A DNA stretch of 64,000 nucleotides from Pontibacter rufus (GTDB taxonomy: Bacteria; Bacteroidota; Bacteroidia; Cytophagales; Hymenobacteraceae): contig NZ_JADQDR010000003.1 in assembly GCF_015694705.1 (NCBI RefSeq), forward strand, positions 248,001 to 312,000, given 5' to 3'. Position 1 is the stretch's first letter. The number at the start of each line of letters is the position of its first letter. Made by a program: the position numbers and the translations under genes. Shown piece after piece: positions 25,790 through 35,190 of this stretch. Below the pieces are notes generated by a model. The model saw only the letters and a program-made list of their open reading frames with translations, was not told the DNA's origin and ran no database searches.

Positions 25790-25811
25790 CCCCTCCTTAG
25801 AAAAGGAGGGG
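25790..25811. repeat. Small palindrome CCCCTCCTT/AAGGAGGGG
   Basis: A nine-base inverted repeat with a four-base loop, followed by GTTAGGGGTGGTT. The sequence has the look of a dispersed Bacteroidota intergenic repeat. It appears once in this window. Confidence 0.45.
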
Positions 25812-25947
25812 TTAGGGGTGGTTGGATAATCTATAAAAGTATACTTGTAGCAGTTATCAAACATTAAAGTATAAGGCAGCACTACGGAAGGATCTGATAT
25901 CTTGTGTCCTGATACTTATGTCCATCATAATGGCGTAACAAACAAAT

Positions 25948-26571
25948 ATGAAATACTGGAAATATTACCTGGTGGCCATTGGCGTCATTCTGCTGGACCA
26001 GGCGGTGAAGTTCACGGTGTATTACAACATGGAAATGGGCATGCCCGGCGAAATTCACCTGATTGGGGACTGGCTGAAGCTGCATTATACCCTGAACCCA
26101 GGTATGGCTTTCGGTGTAGAACTGGGCTCAGATTACGGCAAGCTTATACTTACCTTGTTCCGGCTGGTGGCCATGTTCGGTATTGGTTACTATTTATACT
26201 ATCTGGTAAAGCACCACGCTCCGAAAGGCCTGCTCTGGTGCATCGCCCTGATTTTAGGGGGTGCCATCGGCAATCTCATTGATAGTACTTTTTACGGTGT
26301 GTGGTTTGACAATGCTCCCTATGATGCTGTTACGCCCTGGTTTCATGGGCAGGTAATTGATATGTTTTATGTGGATCTATGGGAAGGAATTATCCCGCAG
26401 TGGGTACCGCTTTTGGGTGGCGAGCCCATGTCGCTGTGGCCGATTTTCAACGTGGCCGATTCCTCGATATTTATAGGTGTGGTGCTGATTCTGCTAAACC
26501 AGCGGCGCTTCTTTGGTACACATCATGAGCCTGAGAAAACAACGCCCGTTGAGCATCAGCAGGGATTGTAA
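25948..26571 (+). CDS. lspA: Lipoprotein signal peptidase (signal peptidase II)
   Basis: A 207-residue inner-membrane aspartic protease with four hydrophobic segments. The two catalytic Asp motifs are GGAIGNLIDS and FNVADSSIFIG, and LHYTLNPGMAFG matches the conserved NxGxAF region. It cuts prolipoproteins before the lipidated Cys. The insert between the two catalytic motifs is longer than in E. coli (about 160 residues in total there), as in other Bacteroidota. It is needed for the several lipoproteins encoded here (GldJ-like, Ig-like, LptC). It ends at a perfect convergent hairpin. Confidence 0.95.
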   Translation: MKYWKYYLVAIGVILLDQAVKFTVYYNMEMGMPGEIHLIGDWLKLHYTLNPGMAFGVELGSDYGKLILTLFRLVAMFGIGYYLYYLVKHHAPKGLLWCIALILGGAIGNLIDSTFYGVWFDNAPYDAVTPWFHGQVIDMFYVDLWEGIIPQWVPLLGGEPMSLWPIFNVADSSIFIGVVLILLNQRRFFGTHHEPEKTTPVEHQQGL

Positions 26572-26630
26572 GCAGGTACAAAGTATTTAATTCAGAATCA
26601 TTTTCAGCAGAAGCAGGTTAATGGCTTCAA

Positions 26631-26683
26631 AGCAAGAATTCCAGCGCAGGGAAAAACATTTCGCCTGCGCTGGAATTCTTGCT
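26631..26683. terminator. Bidirectional hairpin between lspA and GH97
   Basis: Two 20-base arms (26631-26650 and 26664-26683) pair perfectly, beginning AGCAAGAATTCCAGCGCAGG, with a 13-base loop. It lies between two convergent genes and would stop both transcripts. The unusual length also fits a REP-like palindrome. Confidence 0.7.
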
Positions 26684-26716
26684 TATTATAAAAAGTTCAG
26701 GATGCTCCTATAGCCA

Positions 26717-28672
26717 TTATTTCGCCTTCGTAATACGGGCTACCCAGCCGCCGCCTTTTGCCATACTTACGGTTACAGCAGAATTCTTATTTACAGATAA
26801 TGTCTCCGTTTTCAGGTCCTGGGCATTCCTGTCGGCGTTAATGCCATCTTTCCAAACCTGCATCAGGTAGTCTCCGTCACCCAAGAAAGAAAGGTTTAGC
26901 TTAAGCTCTCTGGGCGACCAGTCAGTCATGCCGCCCACATACCAGTCACCGTTTCTGGCCTGCCGGGCAATAAGTACGTAATCTCCGACCTGCGCCTGCA
27001 ACGGTACAGTTTGTGCCCACTCCACCGGTACCTTTTCCAGAAAAGCCATACTTTCAGGCTCGTCATAGTAGTGTGTCGGGTTATCAGCCAGCATTTGCAG
27101 AGGGCTCTCATATACCACATACATGGCCAGCTGATGCGCGCGCGTACCCAGGCTCATGGGCTTGTTGCCGATGGGCTTCCAGTTGTCCTTCTGGGCATTC
27201 AGCATAGCACCCGGCGTATAGTCCATTGGTCCGGCTGCCATCCGGATAAAGGGTATGGTTACATTATGCTCTGGGTCTATCTTTTTGTTCCTGTCTCCCT
27301 TGCTTTGCTCCAATCCATACACGCCCTCCGAGGTTATTACGTTCGGATAAGTACGGTACAAGCCTGTTGGTTTGTAGGCGCCGTGAAAGTCGACCAGCAT
27401 CTTCCGTTTGGCCGCGGCTTCTGCCACACGTACATAATAGTTCACCATTTCCTGGTCATCCCGCTGCATAAAATCGACCTTGATGCCTTTGATGCCCCAT
27501 TTGGCAAACTGATCCAGCACCGGCTCCAGGTTATTATCCAGGGCCAGCCAGTTAGCCCAAAGCAGCAAATCCACATCCTTCTGGCGGGCATAAGCAGCGA
27601 GCTCTTCCATATCAACATTCGGGTTTACTTTCAGCAAATCCCTGGTATCGCTCCATCCCTCATCCAGCAGCACGTACTCCAGCCCGTACTTAGAGGCAAA
27701 GTCGATGTAATACTTATAAGTTTCGGTATTAATGCCCGCCCGGAAATCTACATTGTAGATGTTGTTGGCATTCCACCAATCCCACTGCACTTTGCCGGGC
27801 TTTACCCAACTGTAATCACCTTTGGCCGGGCTGGCCAGTTGGTAAACGAGCTGGTTGGTCAGCAGGTCAGTGTCTTCCCGGGCTACCATCAGTATCCGCC
27901 AGGGAAGAGAAGCCGGCCCGTCGATCTTTGCAATAAAATCCTCCCGCGCTGTTACCGGTTTATTTCTGTCGCCCTGTATTTCTGTTGTCTTCGGGTAGTA
28001 GGGGAACACGGCTTTGATTTTACCATTATCGCTGCCCCTGAGCCACATGCCCGCATAATCAAGCAAGTCAGACTCGGTGAGGAGCACTTTCATATCCTGT
28101 ACCTCAAAAAGGGCCGGCAGGCTGGCCAGCTGACGGGGGCCGATGCTATCGAGCGGCAGCTGGTGGTAGAGGCGCTCATTGTGCGAGAAAAAGCTGTCTT
28201 CCAGCGGGTACCAGGCTTTGCTGCCTTCAGCAAAGGCGAAAGTGGCTTTCTCAGCGAGTACTTTGCTGTTTCCTTTCTTGTTGATAAGCCAGCGCCAGGC
28301 AATCCCATTGTCATAAGCCCGCCACTCCAGCGAGAGGCCGTTGCTAAAATCCAGGTGCAGGGCGTTATACTTGTCTTCTATTTCCTTGCTTTTCTGCCAT
28401 ACTACCGGGTGCAGCACCTTGTCTACCGATTGCCTTTTAGCTTTGGATACTTTCCAGTTTTTCCCTTTCAGAAAGTCTGTGGTGAGGCCAACAGCAGAAG
28501 GGCGCACCAGCTGCTTGCCATCTGCGGTAACCTGGTAGTAAATGCTGTCAGTAACAGAAACCTCGACCTTGATCTTGTTATCAGGCGAAAGTAACTGGTA
28601 TTGCTGGGCCTGCAGCGTGAATAAGGAGCAAAGAAGAAATAAGAAAAAGCTTGTAAAAAGTTGTTTGGACAT
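26717..28672 (-). CDS. Glycoside hydrolase family 97 (alpha-glycosidase)
   Basis: A 651-residue secreted or periplasmic enzyme with an N-terminal signal peptide ending LFTLQAQQ. An N-terminal GH97 beta-sandwich domain (about 25-280) is followed by a TIM barrel with VQWDWWNANNIYNVDFR (295-311), LLDEGWSD (335-342), KWGIKGIKVDFMQRDD (391-406), ITSEGVYGLE (446-455) and a C-terminal domain. GH97 holds inverting alpha-glucosidases (SusB type, Gly in place of the nucleophile) and retaining alpha-galactosidases (Asp nucleophile). Asp400 in KVDF suggests the retaining type, with Glu449 a candidate acid/base; this is inference from memory of the family. No SusC/SusD or other polysaccharide-locus genes are next to it. 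Confidence 0.92.
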   Translation of the reverse strand: MSKQLFTSFFLFLLCSLFTLQAQQYQLLSPDNKIKVEVSVTDSIYYQVTADGKQLVRPSAVGLTTDFLKGKNWKVSKAKRQSVDKVLHPVVWQKSKEIEDKYNALHLDFSNGLSLEWRAYDNGIAWRWLINKKGNSKVLAEKATFAFAEGSKAWYPLEDSFFSHNERLYHQLPLDSIGPRQLASLPALFEVQDMKVLLTESDLLDYAGMWLRGSDNGKIKAVFPYYPKTTEIQGDRNKPVTAREDFIAKIDGPASLPWRILMVAREDTDLLTNQLVYQLASPAKGDYSWVKPGKVQWDWWNANNIYNVDFRAGINTETYKYYIDFASKYGLEYVLLDEGWSDTRDLLKVNPNVDMEELAAYARQKDVDLLLWANWLALDNNLEPVLDQFAKWGIKGIKVDFMQRDDQEMVNYYVRVAEAAAKRKMLVDFHGAYKPTGLYRTYPNVITSEGVYGLEQSKGDRNKKIDPEHNVTIPFIRMAAGPMDYTPGAMLNAQKDNWKPIGNKPMSLGTRAHQLAMYVVYESPLQMLADNPTHYYDEPESMAFLEKVPVEWAQTVPLQAQVGDYVLIARQARNGDWYVGGMTDWSPRELKLNLSFLGDGDYLMQVWKDGINADRNAQDLKTETLSVNKNSAVTVSMAKGGGWVARITKAK

Positions 28673-28987
28673 GGTTGTATAGTTAATCTAATTCAGGGAG
28701 AACAAGACCAGGTGCAGTGCCCGCTAGTATAAAATTCTGGTACGCCAGATACTTTTACCTCGTCTGTTTATACTATGATAAGCAATTACCCTCATAAGTG
28801 CAAATGCCGTATGCAATTCTGCTTTTGCAACCTGCTGGTACACAGAAAAGTATACTATAAGTACCTGTTTTGCTGAAATGAGTACACTTCCGAACATAAC
28901 AGCGGCCGTCAGATTATCGCTTTAAAACAGCGACCTGAATCTAGGCGCTCGCGGGAACTGCGCGCACTGTGAGGCCCTAAGAGGCTC
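28673..28987. other. Gap with a solo half-palindrome
   Basis: No gene is visible. Positions 28941-28975 (GGCGCTCGCGGGAACTGCGC at the core) closely resemble the right arm of the palindrome at 35191-35286, but the other arm is missing, so this looks like a decayed or solo copy. The rest should hold the GH97 promoter, for which I see no clear -7 box. Confidence 0.5.
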
Positions 28988-29602
28988 TTAAAAAGATGAC
29001 AGTATGCCTTCCTCTTCCAGGCGCGCGCGCAGCTGTTCCGGAGATGTAAAATGTATGGATGGAATACCCAACTGCTCCGCCGCCTTTATATTCCGCAGGT
29101 TGTCGTCGATAAAAATTGCTTCTTCCGGCTTTACATCATGCCGTTCTAAAAGCAGCTGGTAAAAGGAGGCAAAAGGCTTCCGGTTTTTTTCGGTGCCCGA
29201 CACCACAATCCCGTCAAACCAGTTCAGAAAGTCATAGCGTTCCTGTGCAACCGGGAAAGTTTCTGCTGACCAGTTGGTGAGCGCCAGCAGCTTATACTTG
29301 CCAGAATCTTTAAGCTCCTTCAGAATTTCTACCGTACCTTCTATAGCACCGCCAAGCATCTCGTCCCAGCGACCATAATACGCACGAATGTTCTCCTCCT
29401 TATCGGGATGTTTGGCTACCAGCAATTCTGTCGCTTCCTGCAGCGAACGGCCGCCGTCCTGTTCTTCATTCCACTCAGGCGTACAAACGTGTTCCAGAAA
29501 GTGAAGCATTGCGGTTTCTTCGCTAAAAATCTTGCGGTACAAGTAGTGCGGGTTCCAGTCGATCAGCACCGCGCCAAGATCGAAGATGATAGTTTTGGTC
29601 AT
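28988..29602 (-). CDS. HAD family phosphatase (YihX-like)
   Basis: I start at the Met before TKTIIFDLGAVLIDWNP (204 residues); the frame runs 43 codons further upstream through a palindromic repeat, and that part is not family sequence. The HAD motifs are DLG at Asp8 (motif I with Gly instead of the second Asp, as in YihX), the LALTNWS loop (motif II), KNRKP (motif III lysine) and IFIDDNLRNI (motif IV). The family removes phosphate from sugar phosphates such as glucose-1-phosphate; the substrate here is not certain. It has the same orientation as GH97 and lies upstream of it, separated by 315 bases. Confidence 0.88.
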   Translation of the reverse strand: MTKTIIFDLGAVLIDWNPHYLYRKIFSEETAMLHFLEHVCTPEWNEEQDGGRSLQEATELLVAKHPDKEENIRAYYGRWDEMLGGAIEGTVEILKELKDSGKYKLLALTNWSAETFPVAQERYDFLNWFDGIVVSGTEKNRKPFASFYQLLLERHDVKPEEAIFIDDNLRNIKAAEQLGIPSIHFTSPEQLRARLEEEGILSSF

Positions 29603-29657
29603 AGGGTATAAAAGTATCAAGTATAGATAAGTATTAAAATTAGCAGGTATTTTGCTA

Positions 29658-29749
29658 TGGCGCAAGCGTCTGCTTGTGCCTGTTTTCAGATTGTAACGGC
29701 CAGTGCACCTTGGCATAAACCCATAAGGCACGAGCAGGCGCTTGCGCCA
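29658..29749. repeat. REP-like palindrome, family 'GGCGCAAGCG'
   Basis: The 23-base arms 29658-29680 and 29727-29749 differ at two positions, both of which would be G-T pairs; the loop is 46 bases. It sits between the divergent HAD and ABC ATPase genes. The single-copy GC-rich arms look unlike any promoter. Confidence 0.7.
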
Positions 29750-29832
29750 GACGTAAGGTACTTATAGACATCTCTTTTATAGTCTTTCATCCCGAAAAAA
29801 CTTATTTTTACCAAAGCATTTATCAGTTTTAC

Positions 29833-31662
29833 TTGGCTATACCAACTCCCATACTTCAGGTCAGCGGCTTAGAAACCGTTTTCTCTACGCATCGCAGCAC
29901 GACTAAAGCTGTAGACAAAATATCATTTGAAGTATACCGGGGAGAAACGGTCGCTATTGTAGGAGAATCCGGGTCTGGCAAATCGGTAACAGCGCTGTCG
30001 GTCATGCAGCTGATTAATACGCCGCCCGGCCGGATAACAGCAGGAGAAGCCATTTTTCAGTCGGAGAAGTATGGGCAGGTAGATTTGTTTCAGTTACCTG
30101 AAAAGCAGATGCAGCAGCTGCGCGGGAATGAAATGTCAATGATTTTCCAGGAGCCCCAATCGTCGCTGAATCCTGTTTATACTTGTGGAAAACAGGTAGC
30201 GGAGGTATTGCTGCTCCACACCGGTTTATCTAAAAAAGAAGCTAAAGCGCGCACCATTCAGCTTTTTGAGAAAGCCCGGTTGCCGCGCCCGGAAAAGATA
30301 TTCGATGCTTATCCACACGAAATTTCGGGCGGACAGAAGCAGCGCGTGATGATTGCCATGGCCATGGCCTGCGAGCCGGCCATACTGATTGCTGACGAAC
30401 CAACAACCGCTTTGGATGTAACCGTGCAGGCGCGCATGCTGCAGTTGATAGACGAACTGCGGGTGAAAGAAAATACGGCTGTGCTATTCATCACCCATGA
30501 TTTGGGAGTGGTCGCTGAAATTGCCGACCGGATTCTGGTGATGTACAAAGGCAAGCTGGTAGAGCAGGGTACGGTGCTGGGCATTTTTACAAATCCGCAA
30601 CATCCTTATACCAAAGGCTTGCTGGCCTGCCGCCCCAAATTGTCTGCAAAGGCGCAATCCATACTTCCAACGGTTTCGGATTTTATGGAGGAGGATGCGT
30701 CCGGGCACATTATCGAAAAGAAAAAGCAGGTATACAAACCCATGCTTCCGGTTACGGCGGACGAACCGGCAGGCGAGGGAACAGGTATAAAGTACCAGCA
30801 GGAAAACAAACAAGCACCGCCGCTGTTGGAGGTAAAGGATTTGAAAGTATACTTTCCCATCAAGAAAGGCCTTTTTGCCAGCACAACAGATTATGTGAAA
30901 GCGGTCGATGGGGTGAGCTTTGAGGTATATCCCGGCGAAACAATCGGGCTGGTGGGCGAATCGGGCTGCGGAAAAACAACGCTGGGCCGTGCGTTGCTGC
31001 GGCTGGTGGAGCCAACAGCAGGCAGCATTCTGTTTGAGGGCCGAGACATATCCCGAATCAGCGCTGAGGAACTGCGTAAAAGCTGCCGCGATTTTCAGAT
31101 GATTTTCCAGGACCCGTACGCTTCCCTGAACCCCATGCATAACGTGGGCGATGCGATTATGGAGCCGATGCGTGTGCATAAACTCTATACCAACGACAAA
31201 GAGCGCCGCGCTAAAACAATGGGACTGCTTGAGAAAGTAGGCCTTATGCCGGAACACTTTCTGCGTTATCCACACGAATTTTCAGGTGGCCAGCGCCAGC
31301 GCATCTGTATTGCCCGGGCGCTGGCGCTGCAGCCCAGGTGCATCATCTGCGACGAATCAGTATCTGCTCTGGATGTGTCGGTGCAGGCGCAGGTACTTAA
31401 TTTGCTCAACCAGCTTAAGCAGGAGTTCGGAATAACGTATATCTTCATCACGCACGATTTGTCGGTAGCCAAGTATATGTCAGACCGCATCCTGGTGATG
31501 AGTAAAGGCAGGATTATAGAAACCGGCACGCCGGATCAGTTATACCTGGATCCGCAGCAGGAGTACACGCGCATCCTCCTCAACGCCATTCCGAAAGGGG
31601 AGCCCGAAGATATTGTGGCCGCTCAGGAAAAAAGAGAGAAGATGAAGTTGGGAGAAGTATAA
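29833..31662 (+). CDS. Fused double ABC ATPase (Dpp/Opp type)
   Basis: A 609-residue protein with two complete nucleotide-binding domains. The first has Walker A GESGSGKS (44-51), signature SGGQKQR and Walker [13 protein letters not shown]. The second has [15 protein letters not shown] and [12 protein letters not shown]. This is the fusion of DppD- and DppF-like ATPases, which energise import of dipeptides, oligopeptides or similar solutes. No permease or binding-protein gene is nearby, so the membrane partners must be elsewhere. The start is TTG at 29833; the next ATG would remove part of the first domain. It is a single gene on its strand. Confidence 0.92.
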   Translation: MAIPTPILQVSGLETVFSTHRSTTKAVDKISFEVYRGETVAIVGESGSGKSVTALSVMQLINTPPGRITAGEAIFQSEKYGQVDLFQLPEKQMQQLRGNEMSMIFQEPQSSLNPVYTCGKQVAEVLLLHTGLSKKEAKARTIQLFEKARLPRPEKIFDAYPHEISGGQKQRVMIAMAMACEPAILIADEPTTALDVTVQARMLQLIDELRVKENTAVLFITHDLGVVAEIADRILVMYKGKLVEQGTVLGIFTNPQHPYTKGLLACRPKLSAKAQSILPTVSDFMEEDASGHIIEKKKQVYKPMLPVTADEPAGEGTGIKYQQENKQAPPLLEVKDLKVYFPIKKGLFASTTDYVKAVDGVSFEVYPGETIGLVGESGCGKTTLGRALLRLVEPTAGSILFEGRDISRISAEELRKSCRDFQMIFQDPYASLNPMHNVGDAIMEPMRVHKLYTNDKERRAKTMGLLEKVGLMPEHFLRYPHEFSGGQRQRICIARALALQPRCIICDESVSALDVSVQAQVLNLLNQLKQEFGITYIFITHDLSVAKYMSDRILVMSKGRIIETGTPDQLYLDPQQEYTRILLNAIPKGEPEDIVAAQEKREKMKLGEV

Positions 31663-31860
31663 CCCGGCAGGTCTTTAATTCCTGCCAGTTTTCTCACTAC
31701 TTAGCCGCTAATTGTACACATATAAAATGATCTACATAACTTCACCTGAAAATAAGAACTTACTTTAGCCTTACAGCCGTATAGTTAACAAACTATTTAA
31801 GCAGACGTTTGTAAATAGAAGTGGCAGCTATTGTAGCTGTCTCCAGATTGAAAAAGATAC

Positions 31861-34146
31861 ATGAGAAGCAAAAAGAATAAAGGCGGCGACGAAAGCCGCG
31901 ACAACCGCAGCAGCTCCAGAGGACGGGGCGAATCATCATCCAGAGGAAAATCATCAGATCGGGGCAAATCTTCTACACGAGGCGAATCATCCTCCAGGCG
32001 TAGTGATGGTGGATCTTCCGGCCGCAGGAGTGCTCCCAAATCCATGAAAGCGCTTGTGTTAGAGAATTTCTCTAACAGCCCCGACACCGTGTTTACGCTG
32101 CGCCAGCTGTTCCGCCGTTTGGGTATAACAGATCAGAAAGGCCGCGAGCAGCTAGAAAGCATCGTGAATGCGCTGAAAAACGAAAATAAACTGCTACTGG
32201 TAGACGGCGACAAGTATACCTTAAACCTGAAGGTTGATATAATAACCGGCCGCGTGGATCTGGCCAACAGCAAGTATGCCTATATCGTGTCGGAAGGACG
32301 GGAGGAAGACGTGCGCGTATTCCGGGAGCACCTGAAGTATGCCATGGATGGCGACACAGTAAAAGTAGAAGTATCGCCGACAGTGCGCGGCGGCCGCCAG
32401 GAAGGCGTGGTGATCGAAGTACTGGAGCGTTCGCGTACAGAACTAGTGGGTATTATGGAGCTGTCGAAGAACTTTGGCTTTGTGGTGCCCGATTTTAAGA
32501 AGCTATACTTTGATGTGTTTGTGGGCGAGCGCGGTTTGAACGGGGCGAACTCCGGCGATAAAGTACTGGTGAAGATAGTAGAGTGGCCCGACAAACCCGA
32601 CAAAAACCCGACAGGCGAGGTCATCCGCGTGTTTGGCCCCGCCGGCGAGAACGAGGCTGAGATTCACTCCATCATGGCAGAATTCGGCTTGCCGTTTGAG
32701 TTCCCCGAGGCAGTAGAGGAGGAGGCCGAAACCATATCAGATAAAATAACCAAAGGGGAAATAGCCAAACGCCGCGACTTCCGCGACATCACCACCTTTA
32801 CCATCGACCCGGCTGATGCCAAAGATTTTGACGATGCGCTGTCGATCCGCAAACTGGAGAACGGCCACTACGAAATAGGCGTGCACATTGCGGACGTTAC
32901 GCATTACGTAACACCCCGCACCCTGCTCGAAAAAGAAGCTTATCACCGTGCTACCTCGGTATACCTGGTGGACAGAACCATCCCGATGCTGCCCGAGCGC
33001 CTCTCCAACGGCCTTTGTTCGCTCAGGCCAAACGAAGAAAAGCTGACCTTTTCGGTAGTGCTGGAGCTGGACGAGCAAGGCAAGCTGTACGATACCTGGT
33101 TTGGCCGCACCATTATTTATTCCGACCGCCGCTTTGCCTACGAAGAGGCGCAGGAACGCATCGAAACCGGCGAAGGCGATTTTGCTGAGGAGATAAATCT
33201 CATGAATGGCATCGCGAAAAAATTGCAGGCCAAACGCTTCAAAAATGGCGCCATCAGTTTCGAGACCACCGAGGTTAAGTTTAAGCTGGATGAAAATGGC
33301 AAGCCACTGTCGGTGTATGTAAAAGAGCGCAAGGATGCCCACAAAATGATTGAGGAGTTCATGCTGCTGGCCAACCGCAAGGTGGCGGAGTATGTGTACA
33401 ACCTCGGTAAAGGCAAAAAACATCCGACAATGGTGTACCGCACCCACGGTTCCCCGGACCCCGACAGGCTCAGCACTTTCTCAATTTTTGCCCGCAAGTT
33501 TGGCTATAAAGTAGATCCCGAAGGCGATATTTCGCAGGAACTGAATAACCTGACTGAAGAAATTGAAGGCAAGCCCGAGCAGAGCGTGTTGCAGAACCTG
33601 GCCATCCGGACGATGGCCAAGGCCAAGTATAGCACCGAGGAAGAAGGGCACTTCGGACTTGCGTTTAAGCATTATTCGCACTTTACGTCACCCATCCGCC
33701 GCTACCCTGATATGATGGCGCACCGCCTGTTGCAGCATTACCTGGATGGAGGCAAATCTGCTGATGCGGAGGAGTATGAAGAGCGTTGCCGCCATTCTTC
33801 GGAGATGGAGAAACGTGCCGCCGATGCCGAGCGTGCTTCTATCAAGTATAAGCAGGTAGAGTTTATGAAAGATACCATCGGCAAACAATACAAAGGCATT
33901 GTGTCGGGTGTTACAGAATGGGGTATCTTTGTGGAAATCGAAGAAAATAAATGTGAAGGCATGGTGCGTTTATCAGACCTGAACGATGATTATTACGAGC
34001 TGGATGCTAATAATTACCGCATCATCGGCCGCCAGACCAAGCGCATTATTTCCTTTGGCGATGAGGTGCTGGTAGAAGTAAAAAGCGCCAACCTGAACGA
34101 CCGCACCATCGATCTGGAACTTGTCAAAACCCTGAAACAACACTAA
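31861..34146 (+). CDS. rnr: Ribonuclease R with Arg/Ser-rich N-terminal tail
   Basis: A 761-residue RNase II family exoribonuclease. Residues 1-60 are a low-complexity tail made of Ser, Arg, Gly, Glu and Asp. Then come a winged-helix part (MKALVLENFSNSPDTVFTLR), cold-shock domains and the catalytic RNB domain with DFRDITTFTIDPADAKDFDD holding the metal-binding Asp cluster. Further on are SNGLCSLRPNEEKLTFSVV, GLAFKHYSHFTSPIRRYPD and a C-terminal S1 domain (GIVSGVTEWGIFVEIEENK). It degrades structured RNA 3' to 5' in the cytoplasm. RNase R usually has a Lys-rich tail at the C-terminus; here the basic low-complexity part is N-terminal. The polyprenyl synthetase starts eight bases after the stop codon. 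Confidence 0.95.
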   Translation: MRSKKNKGGDESRDNRSSSRGRGESSSRGKSSDRGKSSTRGESSSRRSDGGSSGRRSAPKSMKALVLENFSNSPDTVFTLRQLFRRLGITDQKGREQLESIVNALKNENKLLLVDGDKYTLNLKVDIITGRVDLANSKYAYIVSEGREEDVRVFREHLKYAMDGDTVKVEVSPTVRGGRQEGVVIEVLERSRTELVGIMELSKNFGFVVPDFKKLYFDVFVGERGLNGANSGDKVLVKIVEWPDKPDKNPTGEVIRVFGPAGENEAEIHSIMAEFGLPFEFPEAVEEEAETISDKITKGEIAKRRDFRDITTFTIDPADAKDFDDALSIRKLENGHYEIGVHIADVTHYVTPRTLLEKEAYHRATSVYLVDRTIPMLPERLSNGLCSLRPNEEKLTFSVVLELDEQGKLYDTWFGRTIIYSDRRFAYEEAQERIETGEGDFAEEINLMNGIAKKLQAKRFKNGAISFETTEVKFKLDENGKPLSVYVKERKDAHKMIEEFMLLANRKVAEYVYNLGKGKKHPTMVYRTHGSPDPDRLSTFSIFARKFGYKVDPEGDISQELNNLTEEIEGKPEQSVLQNLAIRTMAKAKYSTEEEGHFGLAFKHYSHFTSPIRRYPDMMAHRLLQHYLDGGKSADAEEYEERCRHSSEMEKRAADAERASIKYKQVEFMKDTIGKQYKGIVSGVTEWGIFVEIEENKCEGMVRLSDLNDDYYELDANNYRIIGRQTKRIISFGDEVLVEVKSANLNDRTIDLELVKTLKQH

Positions 34147-34154
34147 GAAAACCT

Positions 34155-35129
34155 GTGGATATCACGCATCTTTCAGAAAAATTTAACCATACCTTATCCA
34201 CACTGCGCTACGGCGAAGACCCGGCGGAACTGTACGAACCCATCCGGTATATAATGGCTTTGAGCGGCAAGCGCATCCGCCCTTTGCTGGTGCTCCTGGC
34301 AGCTGAAATGTATGATAAGGATGTGGAGAAGGCACTTTTGCCGGCAGCAGCAATTGAGCTTTTCCACAATTTCACCCTGATGCACGACGACATCATGGAC
34401 CGCGCACCGCTGCGCCGTGGCAAGCAAACGGTGCACGAAAAATGGAACGCCAACACGGCCATACTTAGCGGCGACGTGATGCTGGTACGTGCCTATCAAC
34501 TGTTAACAGGTGTAGAGCAAGGCAAGCTGGCACACATGCTCGAACGGTTTAGCGAAACAGCCGCCCAGGTATGCGAAGGCCAGCAGCTTGACATGAATTT
34601 TGAGCAACGCGACCAGGTGAGCATACCCGAGTATATCCGGATGATAACCCTGAAAACGGCCGTATTGCTAGGCTTAAGTTTAGAGCTGGGTGCCATACTT
34701 CAAAACGCACCAATGCCTGATGCGGAGCACTTAAAAGCCTTTGGCCATAGTATTGGTATAGCCTTTCAGCTGCGCGATGATCTGCTGGATGTATACGGCG
34801 ACAAAGCCAAGTTTGGCAAGCAGGTGGGCGGCGATATCTTATCAGATAAGAAAACCTTTCTGATGCTGACGGCGCTGGAGCAGGCCGACGAACAGCAGTT
34901 GCAAAGCATCATCAGCTGGCGTAACAAAACAGGAGAGAGTATAGCCGAAGAAAAAGTAAGCGCTGTTACAGCGGTGTATGATGCCCTCAACATCCGCCAC
35001 CAGACCGAGCAGCAAATCGACTTATACTTTCAGAAAGCCTTGCAGCACCTGGATGCTGTGCAACTGCCGGAGGAGCGCAAAGCGACCATTCGTGGGCTGG
35101 CGCTGCAGCTGATGGAGCGGGATAATTAA
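34155..35129 (+). CDS. Polyprenyl diphosphate synthase
   Basis: A 324-residue all-helical trans-isoprenyl synthase. It has the GKRIRP binding site (38-43), the first Asp-rich motif DDIMD (78-82) with RRGKQTVH after it, and the second motif LRDDLLDVYGD. These enzymes condense isopentenyl diphosphate to make C15-C45 chains; the residues before the first Asp motif (FHNFTLMHDD) do not settle the chain length. A role in menaquinone side-chain synthesis is likely but not shown. The start is GTG at 34155, only eight bases after rnr, so it is co-transcribed with it. A palindromic repeat follows. Confidence 0.92.
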   Translation: MDITHLSEKFNHTLSTLRYGEDPAELYEPIRYIMALSGKRIRPLLVLLAAEMYDKDVEKALLPAAAIELFHNFTLMHDDIMDRAPLRRGKQTVHEKWNANTAILSGDVMLVRAYQLLTGVEQGKLAHMLERFSETAAQVCEGQQLDMNFEQRDQVSIPEYIRMITLKTAVLLGLSLELGAILQNAPMPDAEHLKAFGHSIGIAFQLRDDLLDVYGDKAKFGKQVGGDILSDKKTFLMLTALEQADEQQLQSIISWRNKTGESIAEEKVSAVTAVYDALNIRHQTEQQIDLYFQKALQHLDAVQLPEERKATIRGLALQLMERDN

Positions 35130-35190
35130 TTGCTTCATTGCCGTCGTCTTTAAGTTCCAAAGTTTCTGCTGGTAAAACGTTATAGCATTG

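Noticed and set aside
27011-28594. 527-codon open frame antisense to GH97
   Set aside because: It lies wholly inside a clear GH97 gene, has no recognisable domain, and results from GC-rich codon use on the other strand.
26717-28672. Polysaccharide utilisation locus around GH97
   Set aside because: No SusC, SusD or other glycosidase gene is within reach; the neighbours are lspA and a HAD phosphatase.
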